64,000 nt of DNA, from NCBI GenBank assembly GCA_004554385.1, contig SFMO01000081.1:1-64000 (forward strand), read 5' to 3'. This DNA is from Ruminococcus flavefaciens. Its GTDB lineage: Bacteria > Bacillota > Clostridia > Oscillospirales > Ruminococcaceae. Positions 41,701 to 49,788 of the stretch are shown here, piece after piece (within the stretch, counting starts at the first letter, position 1; every line of letters starts with the position of its first letter). A program made the translations under genes and the position numbers. A model generated the notes under the pieces. The model made no database searches, was not told where the DNA came from, and saw only the letters and a program-made list of their open reading frames with translations.

Positions 41701-42425
41701 CAGTGATTACCGCAGCTATGACTGCCGCAGCCATGATCTCCGCAGGAATGACCTTCGCCGTGTCCGTGGTGGTCACAAGTGGGGGTGGAGTTCTGTACAA
41801 GGTTATTTGCGAGAAAAGCCTTTACAGCTTCATCGGCGCTGCCGGTATTTCCGCCGTAGAGCGTAATTCCAGCTTCCTGCATAGCCATCTGAGCGCCGCC
41901 GCCGATACCTCCGCAGATAAGCACATCGACCTGAGCATTTTTCAGGAATCCTGCCAGAGCGCCGTGTCCTGCGCCGTTTGTGCCTGCCACCTGTTCATTT
42001 ATTACTTTTCCGTCGGCAACATCATAGAGCTTGAACTGCTCTGTTCTGCCGAAATGCTGGAATATCTGTCCGTTTTCATAGGTAACTGCAATTCTCATAA
42101 TTTTGCTTCCTTTCTGAGTTATCTCCTCTGAGATAGTGTTGTCAAGTGTGTAATTTCCGCCCGAAATGACGATGCGTCTGCCCTCCACCAGTGCAGCAGC
42201 CAGCTTCTTTCTTGCGATGTCGTAGATCGCCGTGACGGTAGTTCTTGCAACATTCATATCAGCGGCGCATTGTTCCTGTGTTTTGCCATTGTAATCTATA
42301 GATCGTATGGTTTCAAACTCGTCAAGCGACATAACTACCGTATCGTTTGCTGTATCGTGATCCGGTGCAAAGCTCCAGTAATCGGGGTAACAGCATATCC
42401 GGCGTGACTTCTGAGGTCTTGGCAT
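41700..42425 (-). CDS. DUF134 regulator fused in frame to a NifX/NifB-type domain with His/Cys-rich tail
   Basis: 241 aa. Residues 1-100 are a DUF134 helix-turn-helix (MPRPQKSRRICCYPDYWSF, MSLDEFETIRSIDYNGKTQE, MNVARTTVTAIYDIARKKL). Residues 110-205 are a dinitrogenase iron-molybdenum cofactor-type domain (MRIAVTYENGQIFQHFGRTE, GGIGGGAQMAMQEAGITLYGG shown in part), and 215-241 a His/Cys-rich tail likely to bind metal. An in-frame ATG at 42098 has a strong AAAGGAAG site, so a separate NifX-like protein is probably also made. Overlaps the MBL gene by ATGA. It may autoregulate through TTGACATAAGTCAA palindromes at its promoter. Confidence 0.85.
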   Translation of the reverse strand: MPRPQKSRRICCYPDYWSFAPDHDTANDTVVMSLDEFETIRSIDYNGKTQEQCAADMNVARTTVTAIYDIARKKLAAALVEGRRIVISGGNYTLDNTISEEITQKGSKIMRIAVTYENGQIFQHFGRTEQFKLYDVADGKVINEQVAGTNGAGHGALAGFLKNAQVDVLICGGIGGGAQMAMQEAGITLYGGNTGSADEAVKAFLANNLVQNSTPTCDHHGHGEGHSCGDHGCGSHSCGNH

Positions 42426-42441
42426 ATCAGCATCTCCTTTC

Positions 42442-42482
42442 TGACTTATGTCAATTATAACATTTTTATTGACTTATGTCAA
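42442..42482 (-). promoter_or_regulatory. Promoter of DUF134-NifX gene with two palindromic operators
   Basis: Minus strand TTGACA (42482-42477), 17-base spacer, TATAAT (42459-42454). Palindrome ttgacTTATgtcaa covers the -35 (42469-42482) and a second copy (tgacTTATgtcaa, 42442-42454) begins at the -10 and runs downstream. Confidence 0.85.
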
Positions 42483-42506
42483 GTATATTATTGGCATTTT
42501 CGGATA

Positions 42507-42535
42507 TTGACGGATATTGCTTCATTTGGTATAAT
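42507..42535 (+). promoter_or_regulatory. Promoter of chromate transporter pair
   Basis: TTGACG (42507-42512), 17-base spacer, TATAAT (42530-42535). Divergent from the DUF134-NifX promoter; operator 42469-42482 lies just upstream. Confidence 0.75.
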
Positions 42536-42555
42536 TTTTCTGTAGGAGTGATATT

Positions 42556-43113
42556 GTGAATAAGAATCTTGATTTGTTCCTGACCTTTATGAAGATCGGG
42601 GCTTTCACCTTCGGCGGCGGTTATGCGATGATACCGCTCATACAGCGCGAGGTCTGTGATAATAAGCATTGGCTGAATGAGGATGATATACTTGAAGTTG
42701 TTGCGATAGCAGAATCAACACCGGGTCCGGTTGCGATCAACGCTGCTACCTTTGTAGGCAGCCGTACCGCAGGAACACTCGGTGCTGTCTGCGCAACGCT
42801 CGGTGTTGTCCTGCCGTCGTTTCTGATAATATCCGTGATTTCCTTTGTTCTGAAAGCATTTCAGGAGTCAAAAGCTGTGCAGTATGCCTTTATGGGGATT
42901 CGTGCAGGTGTTCTTGCATTGATACTCAAAGCGGTATATACCATGTTCATGGCGACTAAAAAACACGCTGTTTCCTATGTTATCATGGCAGCGGCATTGG
43001 TGCTGACAGCTTTTCTGAAAATAGATGCAGTGTTCGTGATCATTGGCTGTGCAATATTCGGACTTATATGGTCGCTGATATTCAGAAAGGAGCAAAGCGA
43101 TGATATGGATTGA
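42556..43113 (+). CDS. chrA: Chromate transporter, first half-protein
   Basis: 185 aa, five to six helices, from GTG 42556 behind GTAGGAGTG. Half-size ChrA: KIGAFTFGGGYAMIPLIQREV, STPGPVAINAATFVG and a repeated Gly-rich helix. Split ChrA proteins work as a heteromeric pair exporting chromate or related anions; the substrate is inferred from the family. It overlaps the second half gene by 14 bases. Confidence 0.9.
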   Translation: MNKNLDLFLTFMKIGAFTFGGGYAMIPLIQREVCDNKHWLNEDDILEVVAIAESTPGPVAINAATFVGSRTAGTLGAVCATLGVVLPSFLIISVISFVLKAFQESKAVQYAFMGIRAGVLALILKAVYTMFMATKKHAVSYVIMAAALVLTAFLKIDAVFVIIGCAIFGLIWSLIFRKEQSDDMD

Positions 43114-43666
43114 GCTGTTTCTGACCTTCCTGAAGATAGGTGCGTTTACGTTCGGCGGCGGATATGCAATGCTTCCTCTGATACAGAGCGAAGTCGAGCG
43201 TCACGGCTGGCTTACGCAGGCGGAGGTCGTGGATTTCATTGCAGTCAGTGAAAGCACACCTGGGCCGCTGGCGATCAATATGGCAACATTTGTCGGTATC
43301 CGAACGGGCGGTGTGTTCGGTGCTGTATGTGCAACCCTCGGAGTAGTTCTGCCGTCCTTTGTGATTATCCTGATCGTAGCGAAGTTTTATGAAAAGTTCC
43401 GCAAGAGCCGTGCTGTTGACGGAGTGATGTACGGTCTGCGTCCTGCGGTGATAGGGCTTATCGGAGCAGCATTCCTGTCTGTGGGAATGACGGTTTTCTT
43501 TCCAAACGGTTTACAGACCACTGTTTTTTCAGGTGCTGGCTTTTGGTTATCATTTGGAATATTCGTTATTAGTGCAGTGCTTGCTTTCAAGAAACTGCAC
43601 CCGATAGCGATCATAGGCATTTCTGCTGTTATCGGCATAGTGGCAGGATATGGACTTGGATTATAA
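43100..43666 (+). CDS. chrA: Chromate transporter, second half-protein
   Basis: 188 aa with the same motifs (KIGAFTFGGGYAMLPLIQSEV, STPGPLAINMATFVG), five to six helices. ATG follows AAAGGAGCAAAGCG inside the first gene. The two halves are clear paralogues, consistent with an antiparallel dual-topology pair. The next ArsR promoter starts 20 bases after its stop. Confidence 0.9.
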   Translation: MIWIELFLTFLKIGAFTFGGGYAMLPLIQSEVERHGWLTQAEVVDFIAVSESTPGPLAINMATFVGIRTGGVFGAVCATLGVVLPSFVIILIVAKFYEKFRKSRAVDGVMYGLRPAVIGLIGAAFLSVGMTVFFPNGLQTTVFSGAGFWLSFGIFVISAVLAFKKLHPIAIIGISAVIGIVAGYGLGL

Positions 43667-43685
43667 TAGAATTTAGAAAAACATA

Positions 43686-43722
43686 TTGACATTTTTCTAT
43701 GCGTATGATATAATATAGAAAA
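43686..43722 (+). promoter_or_regulatory. Promoter and ArsR-type operator, module 2
   Basis: TTGACA (43686-43691), 17-base spacer, TATAAT (43709-43714), with inverted repeat TTTTCTAT/ATAGAAAA around the -10, as in module 1. Confidence 0.85.
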
Positions 43723-43743
43723 TCATCAATATGAGGTGAGCAA

Positions 43744-44040
43744 ATGGAACTGACAAACAAGCAGATCACTGTGATCTTCAAGGCTCTGTGCGACGAAAAC
43801 AGGGTGCAGATATTCAGACTTCTGCAAAACGGCGAGAAATGTGCCTGCAAGCTGCTTGAAGCGATGCAATGCACACAGCCCACGCTTTCCCACCACATGA
43901 AGATACTCTGTGACAGCGGTCTTGTGGTCGGCAGAAAAGAAGGCAAGTGGATGTACTACTCCATTTCTGCGGAGGGGACGGAAGTCGCTGTGAATGCTTT
44001 GCGTGAGCTGACAAAGGTATCAGAAAGCGGAGAATGCTGA
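43744..44040 (+). CDS. ArsR-family metalloregulator, copy 2
   Basis: 98 aa, nearly identical to the copy at 38348 (same cysteines at 33, 35, 43, 56; identical recognition helix), but the C-terminus ends SGEC rather than SECCCQ. The nucleotide sequence has mostly silent differences, so the duplication is not brand-new or was acquired separately. It probably controls the redox gene 170 bases downstream. Confidence 0.9.
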   Translation: MELTNKQITVIFKALCDENRVQIFRLLQNGEKCACKLLEAMQCTQPTLSHHMKILCDSGLVVGRKEGKWMYYSISAEGTEVAVNALRELTKVSESGEC

Positions 44041-44212
44041 TGTGATATATGATTTAAAGAGCCTCGCACAATCACAAACTAAAGTTTGCTCCGTGCAGAT
44101 CGGCAAATAGCAAACGTCAAATGCTTTGCCGTTTGCTATATATCCGTGGAAACACGGATATTTGTTTTAGCTTAATATAGATAAATTCAAATATATTTAT
44201 TGGAGGTAAACT

Positions 44213-44650
44213 ATGAAACACACAGAAATTGCAAGCGAGCTTTTCTCAAAGCGGTATTACTGCTCTCAGACGGTGCTTGCGGCATTTGCCGAGGAGCTTG
44301 GAATGACAAAGGAACAGGCACTCAGAGTCGGCGCTTGCTTCGGCGGCGGTATGTGCAAGGCTGAGGTCTGCGGAGCGTGTACGGGTGCGCTTATGGCTCT
44401 CGGTCTGAAATACGGTATGTGCGAAGACGGTGACTATGACAGCAAAGAGAGAGCAAACAGCTATGCCGTTCGTTTCCTTGACGAATTTGCAAAGCAGAAC
44501 GGCTCGTATATCTGCCGTGAGCTGCTTGACTGCGATATTTCCACCGATGAAGGAAAGTCTTATGCAAGGGCAAAGGGGCTGTTTGCGACGGAATGTCCCA
44601 AGATGATAGAGAGCGCTGTGCTTATCGCAGAAAAGCTTATAAATGAATAA
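44213..44650 (+). CDS. C_GCAxxG_C_C family redox protein, copy 2
   Basis: 145 aa, close to 90% identical to the copy at 38727 with all cysteines kept. The upstream 60 bases (tccgtggaaacacgga hairpin to TTGGAGG) are also shared, but about 100 extra bases with short inverted repeats (44041-44145, including GGCAAA/TTTGCC-type) lie between it and arsR copy 2. A terminator follows. Confidence 0.85.
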   Translation: MKHTEIASELFSKRYYCSQTVLAAFAEELGMTKEQALRVGACFGGGMCKAEVCGACTGALMALGLKYGMCEDGDYDSKERANSYAVRFLDEFAKQNGSYICRELLDCDISTDEGKSYARAKGLFATECPKMIESAVLIAEKLINE

Positions 44651-44653
44651 TTC

Positions 44654-44678
44654 TGCCGTATGAGGAATACGGCTTTTT
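44654..44678 (+). terminator. Rho-independent terminator
   Basis: GCCGTAT-gagg-AATACGGC followed by TTTTT after the second redox gene. Confidence 0.88.
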
Positions 44679-44752
44679 ATCCGGCAGATATATAGACTGA
44701 ACTTGCGTTTTTTGATCATAAAGAAGTTTAATGCCAATAGCATAACAATATA

Positions 44753-44790
44753 AAAGGCATCCTGCACAATAAATGCAAGATGCCTTTCTT
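44753..44790. terminator. Probable bidirectional terminator
   Basis: AAAGGCATC/GATGCCTTT stem with a 17-base loop containing TGCA/TGCA, between convergent genes; probably ends the radical SAM operon. Confidence 0.65.
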
Positions 44791-44865
44791 GATTACATAG
44801 AATTATTTTTGTTATTTTCAGTGTCCAATTGACAGGGAGCATTTCAGTCTGTGAGAACTTTTAGC

Positions 44866-45984
44866 TTATACTGTGACGGTGCTGTCCTTGAGAAGCGCTT
44901 CGACCTGCGCTTTTTTCTCATAGAGCACGCAGCCTCCGTCGTGGTCGTCAAGAAGCAGGTCTCCGCTTCGGAGCGCTGTAAAAAGGGGAGAATGCATAGC
45001 TTCGCGGAGGGAGGTGTTCCTGACATTCACATCTGAATATGGCGAGAACGGACATGGCTCTGCACCGCCGTGAGAGTTGATATGGAAAAATCCTCTGCCT
45101 GCGGCTACGCAGCCTCCTGAGGACTTTTCGTCTCCCGGAAAGGCAACATAGACCATTTCGGGGTGTTCTTCGCGGAGACGCTGTATCTCTTTCATAAGGT
45201 ATTCCCGCTGCTCGTCATTAGGGGCTAACTCTCTGCTCTCTGCGGTTACAGGTACGTACTCGACAAAGATGACGACCTTACAGCCCTTATCGGCGAGATC
45301 TCCGAGAAATTCCTGTGAGGTCACTTCCGTGAAGTTCTGAGTCGTAACAGTAACAGATGCACCGAAGATGAGTTTACGCTTTCCGAACTCCTCCATATTG
45401 GAGACAAGTCTGTCATAAATGCCTGTACCGCGTCTTGTATCGGTGATGTCACGATTGCCTTCGATACTCATTACGGGCACAAGATTGCGGCATTTATCAA
45501 ATAGGCGGAAGTAGTCCTCGTCTATGAAGGTGCCGTTTGTCAGGATAGGGAAGAGGATATTCTGCTTCCTGCCTGCGGCTTCGATAATATCACGTCTCAG
45601 CATTGGCTCGCCGCCTGCGAGAAGAATGAAGCTGATTCCCAGTTCGTCGGCTTCGTCGAATATTTTCAGCCATTCCTCCGATGTGAGCTGGCTGACAGGC
45701 TCGGAATCCGTCGTTGCATGATTGCAGCGTGAATAGCAGCCTGCACAGTGCAGATTGCACTTGCTTGTGATACTTGCAATAAGGAATGGCGGTATATGTT
45801 CGCCGCTGTCCTCGGCTTTTCTGCGCTTTTTTGAAGCTGCACGGCTTGCTGCGGCAAACTTCATCATGAATGCACTTTCCTTAGGATTTTTCAGAGTTGC
45901 TCTGAGGGATTCGGTGACGATGCCTTCGACACCGTTTGTCAGGTATTCCTGAAGGTCAAATCCTGAAACGAATTTTTCGGACAT
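44866..45984 (-). CDS. Radical SAM protein (SPASM-like)
   Basis: 372 aa. The [4Fe-4S] motif CxxxCxxC is at Cys76, 80, 83 (TSKCNLHCAGCYSRC), followed by SAM-barrel strands (SFILLAGGEPMLRRDI, FPILTNGTFID, VPVMSIEGNRD). C-terminal cysteines in GGCVAAGRGFFHI, AEPCPFSPY and GGCVLYEK suggest an auxiliary cluster domain. It resembles uncharacterised radical SAM/SPASM proteins; substrate unknown. It starts 4 bases after the glutathione peroxidase gene and is third in an ohrR-gpx operon. Confidence 0.85.
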   Translation of the reverse strand: MSEKFVSGFDLQEYLTNGVEGIVTESLRATLKNPKESAFMMKFAAASRAASKKRRKAEDSGEHIPPFLIASITSKCNLHCAGCYSRCNHATTDSEPVSQLTSEEWLKIFDEADELGISFILLAGGEPMLRRDIIEAAGRKQNILFPILTNGTFIDEDYFRLFDKCRNLVPVMSIEGNRDITDTRRGTGIYDRLVSNMEEFGKRKLIFGASVTVTTQNFTEVTSQEFLGDLADKGCKVVIFVEYVPVTAESRELAPNDEQREYLMKEIQRLREEHPEMVYVAFPGDEKSSGGCVAAGRGFFHINSHGGAEPCPFSPYSDVNVRNTSLREAMHSPLFTALRSGDLLLDDHDGGCVLYEKKAQVEALLKDSTVTV

Positions 45985-45988
45985 AGTT

Positions 45989-46537
45989 TCACCCCAGCAA
46001 TTCTTCTACGGCTTTTCTTACCTCTTTCATGTCAGTGGTGGGTTCAAATCTTGCTATGATCTTTCCGTTTCTGTCTGCGAGAAATTTTGTGAAGTTCCAC
46101 TTGATATATGCTTTATCGCCGTATTTCTTGTTATTCATATCCGCAAATTTATTGAGTGCGGCATTTTTCAGACCCTTTCCGAAGCCTGCAAATGGCTTTT
46201 CGGTAGCAAGGTATTCAAACAGCGGTTCTGCATTTTCGCCGTTGACATCTATTTTGGCAAACTGAGGAAATTCTGTTCCGAATTTGAGCTTGCAGAACTG
46301 ATGTATCTCCTCTTCGCTTCCCGGAGCCTGATTTGCAAACTGATTGCATGGAAAGTCAAGTATCTCGAAGCCCTTGTCACGAAGGTCCTTATACATAGCT
46401 TCGAGGGGCTCGTAATGAGGTGTGAAGCCGCAGCCTGTAGCGGTGTTCACTATAAGCAGCACCTTGCCCTGATAGTCATTGAGGCTTACGTCATTTCCTG
46501 AGCGGTCCTTAACTGTAAAATCGTACACTGTTTTCAT
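45989..46537 (-). CDS. Glutathione peroxidase family (thiol peroxidase)
   Basis: 182 aa from ATG 46537, behind AAAGGAGC. Reduces peroxides, in anaerobes usually with thioredoxin rather than glutathione. Peroxidatic Cys36 in NTATGCGFTPHY (Cys, not selenocysteine), the FPCNQFANQ box with Gln, and WNFTKFL with the catalytic Trp/Asn. 22 bases after ohrR, so likely induced by organic hydroperoxides. Confidence 0.93.
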   Translation of the reverse strand: MKTVYDFTVKDRSGNDVSLNDYQGKVLLIVNTATGCGFTPHYEPLEAMYKDLRDKGFEILDFPCNQFANQAPGSEEEIHQFCKLKFGTEFPQFAKIDVNGENAEPLFEYLATEKPFAGFGKGLKNAALNKFADMNNKKYGDKAYIKWNFTKFLADRNGKIIARFEPTTDMKEVRKAVEELLG

Positions 46538-46559
46538 AGCATATGCTCCTTTCATATTA

Positions 46560-47009
46560 TCAGCGGTCGTTATTGCTGTCTGAACCAAGTAATTCATAGA
46601 GCAGCGAATAGAGCTGATGAGCCTTTTCGGGGGCTATCCTCACGCACTGTCCCACCTTTAACGGTATTTCCTTTGCCTTTTCCTGCAGGGCTTTTCCCTT
46701 TTCGGTGAGATCAATGAGAACAGCTCGTTCGTCGTTCTTGCTGTGCTTTTTTTCGAGATAGCCGAGATCTCTCATCTTTTTCAGCAAAGGGGAGAGGGTG
46801 CCGCTGTCAAGCATGAGCTTTCTGCATATCTCGCCCACTGTGATGCCGTCTTTTTCCCAGAGGACCAGCAGAACGATATACTGCGTATAGGTCAGACCGA
46901 GTTCTTTCAGATAAGGCGTATACAATCCCGTAACGGCTCTTGCCGCTGCATAGAGAGGGAAACAAAGCTGATTTTCAAGCTTCATGGCTTCCTTGTAGTC
47001 ATATTCCAT
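46560..47009 (-). CDS. ohrR: OhrR-like MarR-family peroxide sensor
   Basis: 149 aa. N-terminal LENQLCFPLYAAAR has the reactive Cys16 in the OhrR position, with tyrosines following; winged helix (TVGEICRKLMLDSGTLSPLLKKM, wing KNDERAVLIDL). Oxidation by organic hydroperoxides should release DNA. The promoter overlaps an OhrR-like palindrome. ATG follows AAGGAGGTAATAC. First gene of an ohrR-gpx-radical SAM operon. Confidence 0.88.
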   Translation of the reverse strand: MEYDYKEAMKLENQLCFPLYAAARAVTGLYTPYLKELGLTYTQYIVLLVLWEKDGITVGEICRKLMLDSGTLSPLLKKMRDLGYLEKKHSKNDERAVLIDLTEKGKALQEKAKEIPLKVGQCVRIAPEKAHQLYSLLYELLGSDSNNDR

Positions 47010-47033
47010 TGTATTACCTCCTTGTCTGTTGAT

Positions 47034-47071
47034 TACAATTATATTGTATCAAATATAATTTTGTTTGTCAA
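47034..47071 (-). promoter_or_regulatory. ohrR promoter and operator
   Basis: Minus strand TTGACA (47071-47066), 17-base spacer, TACAAT (47048-47043). The inverted repeat AATTATATT-gtatc-AAATATAATT (about 47038-47061) covers spacer and -10, like known OhrR operators. Confidence 0.85.
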
Positions 47072-47114
47072 GTGCTTTTTAAAATTTTCATATTTATTTT
47101 TGAATTTCCAAAGC

Positions 47115-47144
47115 CAAAAAAGACCGCAGTCAGTTCTGCGGTCT
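47115..47144 (-). terminator. Terminator overlapping the end of the HPP-like gene
   Basis: AGACCGCAG-aactga-CTGCGGTCT stem followed by TTTTTTGG on the minus strand. Its upstream arm lies inside the last codons of the gene. Confidence 0.85.
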
Positions 47145-48104
47145 CAGTATCTTCTTTACTTTTACTATTATTATTTGTTCCTTTGACAGTGCAAATGCTG
47201 CGGCAGTAAATACCAGTGCACTTGCTGATATCTCAAATGGAAATTTAAGCAGAGCTTCCTCGGGAATTATGAGCGGCAGAGTTGCGATAGCTCCGCAGGG
47301 TGGAAAATACAGCTTTATTTTGCAGACAGCAGCCAGTATGACTGCACATGAGAGTATTGCCGAAACTGTAAGGGGGAGCCCAAGCTTTTCGGTGAGCACG
47401 AAACGGAAGGCGACTCCGCTGACGGCAGCCGCTGCTATCAGCATCAGCACCTGAGGCATGCGCTCAAGGAGCTTGCTGCCGGGCTTTGACATCTCGAAAA
47501 ATGCCACGATAAGAGGCGGAGCTATGAAGAATATCTCTCCTGACAAAGCCGGAAGTATGCATATGACACTTGCTGCGGCTATCTGCTTCATTCTAAGGGT
47601 CAGCAGCTTTTTGTCGGGTTCTGTGGGAGTAAATGTGTTTTTCTCGCGGAAGCCGTTTCTTTCAAGTATGTACTGCGCAAGAAGTATAAGCGAGGTCATT
47701 ACGGCTACTGAGCCAATATAAACGGGACTCCTTGTGCCTAAAAGCACAGGCAGCACACAGGCTGATATGGCCGGGAGAAATTCTGTTTTCGATACCGTCA
47801 CCCATGCAACTGCGCATATTATCGCAAGGGGAAGCTTGAATACCAATGGTATCGGCACAAACAGCACCAGGCCCACTCCTGTTACGGCGGCTGCGGTTAT
47901 AGTGAGGAGTAGTCTCAGCCTTGAAGTGTTCCATGACTGCTTCGGGGCAGCAAGAGCTCCGATAGCTACAGCCGTTATTTCGGGAAATATTATCTCTTTA
48001 TCGTGAAGCAGCTCTGAGGCTGCTGCCATTCCTGCTGCCAGCAAAAGAGAAACAGCAGCAGGGAGTATCTTACGTAAAGTCTGCAATAAGGTCACCTTTT
48101 TCAT
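47130..48104 (-). CDS. HPP-like integral membrane protein
   Basis: 324 aa with about ten hydrophobic helices in two halves (about 10-145 and 190-318), each containing a FPEITAVAIGALAAPKQSW or YFPPCGAIATLPLIIPEE type loop; the latter resembles the HPP family signature, some members of which move anions such as nitrite. Function unknown. The start is unclear: the promoter places transcription about 10 bases before ATG 48104, which has no ribosome site, while TTG 48086 follows AAGGTGA at 5 bases. Confidence 0.65.
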   Translation of the reverse strand: MKKVTLLQTLRKILPAAVSLLLAAGMAAASELLHDKEIIFPEITAVAIGALAAPKQSWNTSRLRLLLTITAAAVTGVGLVLFVPIPLVFKLPLAIICAVAWVTVSKTEFLPAISACVLPVLLGTRSPVYIGSVAVMTSLILLAQYILERNGFREKNTFTPTEPDKKLLTLRMKQIAAASVICILPALSGEIFFIAPPLIVAFFEMSKPGSKLLERMPQVLMLIAAAAVSGVAFRFVLTEKLGLPLTVSAILSCAVILAAVCKIKLYFPPCGAIATLPLIIPEEALLKFPFEISASALVFTAAAFALSKEQIIIVKVKKILRPQN

Positions 48105-48120
48105 TAATATAACAGCTAAT

Positions 48121-48149
48121 ATTATATCACTTTGAAGCCAATAATGCAA
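48121..48149 (-). promoter_or_regulatory. Promoter of HPP-like gene
   Basis: Minus strand TTGCAT (48149-48144), 17-base spacer, TATAAT (48126-48121). Confidence 0.75.
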
Positions 48150-48177
48150 GCAGACATTAATATAGCAAAAAAATGCG

Positions 48178-48206
48178 TTGACATTTATATTATAGTATGA
48201 TATAAT
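48178..48206 (+). promoter_or_regulatory. Promoter of alanine/glycine symporter gene
   Basis: TTGACA (48178-48183), 17-base spacer, TATAAT (48201-48206). The leader is only about 25 bases, so no glycine riboswitch precedes this gene. Confidence 0.88.
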
Positions 48207-48237
48207 TTTAACGATGTTTTGGACAGGAGATATGTCA

Positions 48238-49659
48238 ATGGATAAAATAAACGATATTATAAGTCAGATAGACAGCTATGTATGGGGACTTCCCCTTATT
48301 ATTCTCATTATGGCATGCGGCGTGATACTGTCGGTGAGACTGGGATTCCTGCAGGTGCGCAAGCTTGGCAAGGCACTCAAATACATGGTCAGGAACGAAG
48401 AAGGCGGAAGCGGCGAGGTATCCAGCTTTGCAGCCCTTTGTACAGCCCTTTCGGCTACAGTTGGAACAGGCAATATCGTCGGTGTCGCCACGGCTATCGC
48501 GGCAGGCGGAGCAGGCGCTCTGTTCTGGATGGAGCTTGCTGCCTTTCTTGGTATGGCCACTAAATACGCTGAGGGACTTCTCGCAGTAAAGTACCGCGTC
48601 AGGGACGAAAACGGCAATATCCTCGGCGGACCTTTCTACTACATAGAGAACGGTCTCGGAAAGAAGTGGAAATGGCTGGGCAAGACCTTCGCGCTTTTCG
48701 GACTTCTTGCAGGTATCATGGGTATAGGTACTATAACTCAGATAAACGGCATAACCTCTGCGGCAAATACCTTCTTTGACCCGGAGCAGAGCCATACAGT
48801 GATTATACTCGGCATGGAATACACATGGACTACAGTTATCGCAGGTGCTCTCATAACACTGCTTACCGCGCTTATCGTAATCGGCGGTATAAAGCGTATC
48901 GCAACTGTCTCTGAGGTGGTCGTGCCTGTTATGATAGTAGCATATGCAGGCTGCTGTCTTACTATTATTTTCTGCCATATCACAGAGATACCTACTGCTA
49001 TAGGCGCTATACTGAAGGGCGCTTTCAGTCTTAAAGCTGCTGCAGGCGGTGCAGCAGGAACTGTGATGATGTGCGCTATGAAGAGCGGTGTCGCAAGAGG
49101 TATCTTCTCCAATGAGGCTGGCCTCGGCTCTGCACCTATTGCCGCAGCTGCCGCAAAGACAAATGAGCCTGTGCGTCAGGGACTTGTTACCATGACGGGA
49201 ACATTCATTGATACTATCATAGTCTGTACCATGACAGGACTTGCCATTATTATGTCAGGCAGCCACAATACATCTGAGCTGAAGGGCGTAATGATAACCA
49301 TGGATGCCTTTGACTACGGTCTGCCGTTCAGTGAGAAAATATCCTCGTTCATTCTCATGGCTTGTCTTGCAGTATTCGCATTCACTACTATCCTCGGCTG
49401 GAATTACTATTCAGAGCGCTGTCTCTCATACCTGACAGGAGCAAACAGGAAGGTCACCGCGGTGTACAGATGGATATACATTGCCGCTGTATTCATCGGT
49501 CCCTATCTTGCAGTCGAAGCAGTATGGAACCTTGCGGATATTTTCAACGGACTCATGGCTATCCCTAATGTCATTGCGATAATCCTCCTTTCGGGAGTTG
49601 TTTCCTCTGAAACCAAGGATTATCTCAAGCGTCTTAAAGAGGGAAAGGTCAGGGAATAA
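48238..49659 (+). CDS. Alanine/glycine:cation symporter (AGCS family)
   Basis: 473 aa from ATG 48238 (AGGAG 8 bases before; ATG 48232 is too close). About eleven helices. Family blocks: ALSATVGTGNIVGVATAIAAGG, GALFWMELAAFLGMATKYAE, GIFSNEAGLGSAPIAAAAAKT and FTTILGWNYYSERC. Takes up alanine or glycine with Na+. Single gene with consensus promoter and terminator. Confidence 0.94.
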   Translation: MDKINDIISQIDSYVWGLPLIILIMACGVILSVRLGFLQVRKLGKALKYMVRNEEGGSGEVSSFAALCTALSATVGTGNIVGVATAIAAGGAGALFWMELAAFLGMATKYAEGLLAVKYRVRDENGNILGGPFYYIENGLGKKWKWLGKTFALFGLLAGIMGIGTITQINGITSAANTFFDPEQSHTVIILGMEYTWTTVIAGALITLLTALIVIGGIKRIATVSEVVVPVMIVAYAGCCLTIIFCHITEIPTAIGAILKGAFSLKAAAGGAAGTVMMCAMKSGVARGIFSNEAGLGSAPIAAAAAKTNEPVRQGLVTMTGTFIDTIIVCTMTGLAIIMSGSHNTSELKGVMITMDAFDYGLPFSEKISSFILMACLAVFAFTTILGWNYYSERCLSYLTGANRKVTAVYRWIYIAAVFIGPYLAVEAVWNLADIFNGLMAIPNVIAIILLSGVVSSETKDYLKRLKEGKVRE

Positions 49660-49678
49660 TACTACCATAATGCTAATG

Positions 49679-49717
49679 CCCCGAAAGAGCACACAGGCAG
49701 CTCTTTGGGGCTTTTGT
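49679..49717 (+). terminator. Rho-independent terminator
   Basis: CCCCgAAAGAGC/GCTCTTTGGGG stem followed by CTTTTG. Confidence 0.85.
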
Positions 49718-49740
49718 TATGGTCAGGAGCTCCAAAATGG

Positions 49741-49769
49741 TTGACACAGGGGCTTTACTGCGATATAAT
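49741..49769 (+). promoter_or_regulatory. Promoter of YgjP-like gene
   Basis: TTGACA (49741-49746), 17-base spacer, TATAAT (49764-49769). Confidence 0.88.
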
Positions 49770-49788
49770 TGTTTCATAGGAGAATGAA

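Noticed and set aside
46419..46440. Selenocysteine in the glutathione peroxidase
   Set aside because: The active-site codon encodes Cys; there is no in-frame TGA.
48207..48237. Glycine riboswitch expected before an alanine/glycine symporter
   Set aside because: Only about 25 bases lie between the predicted transcription start and the start codon.
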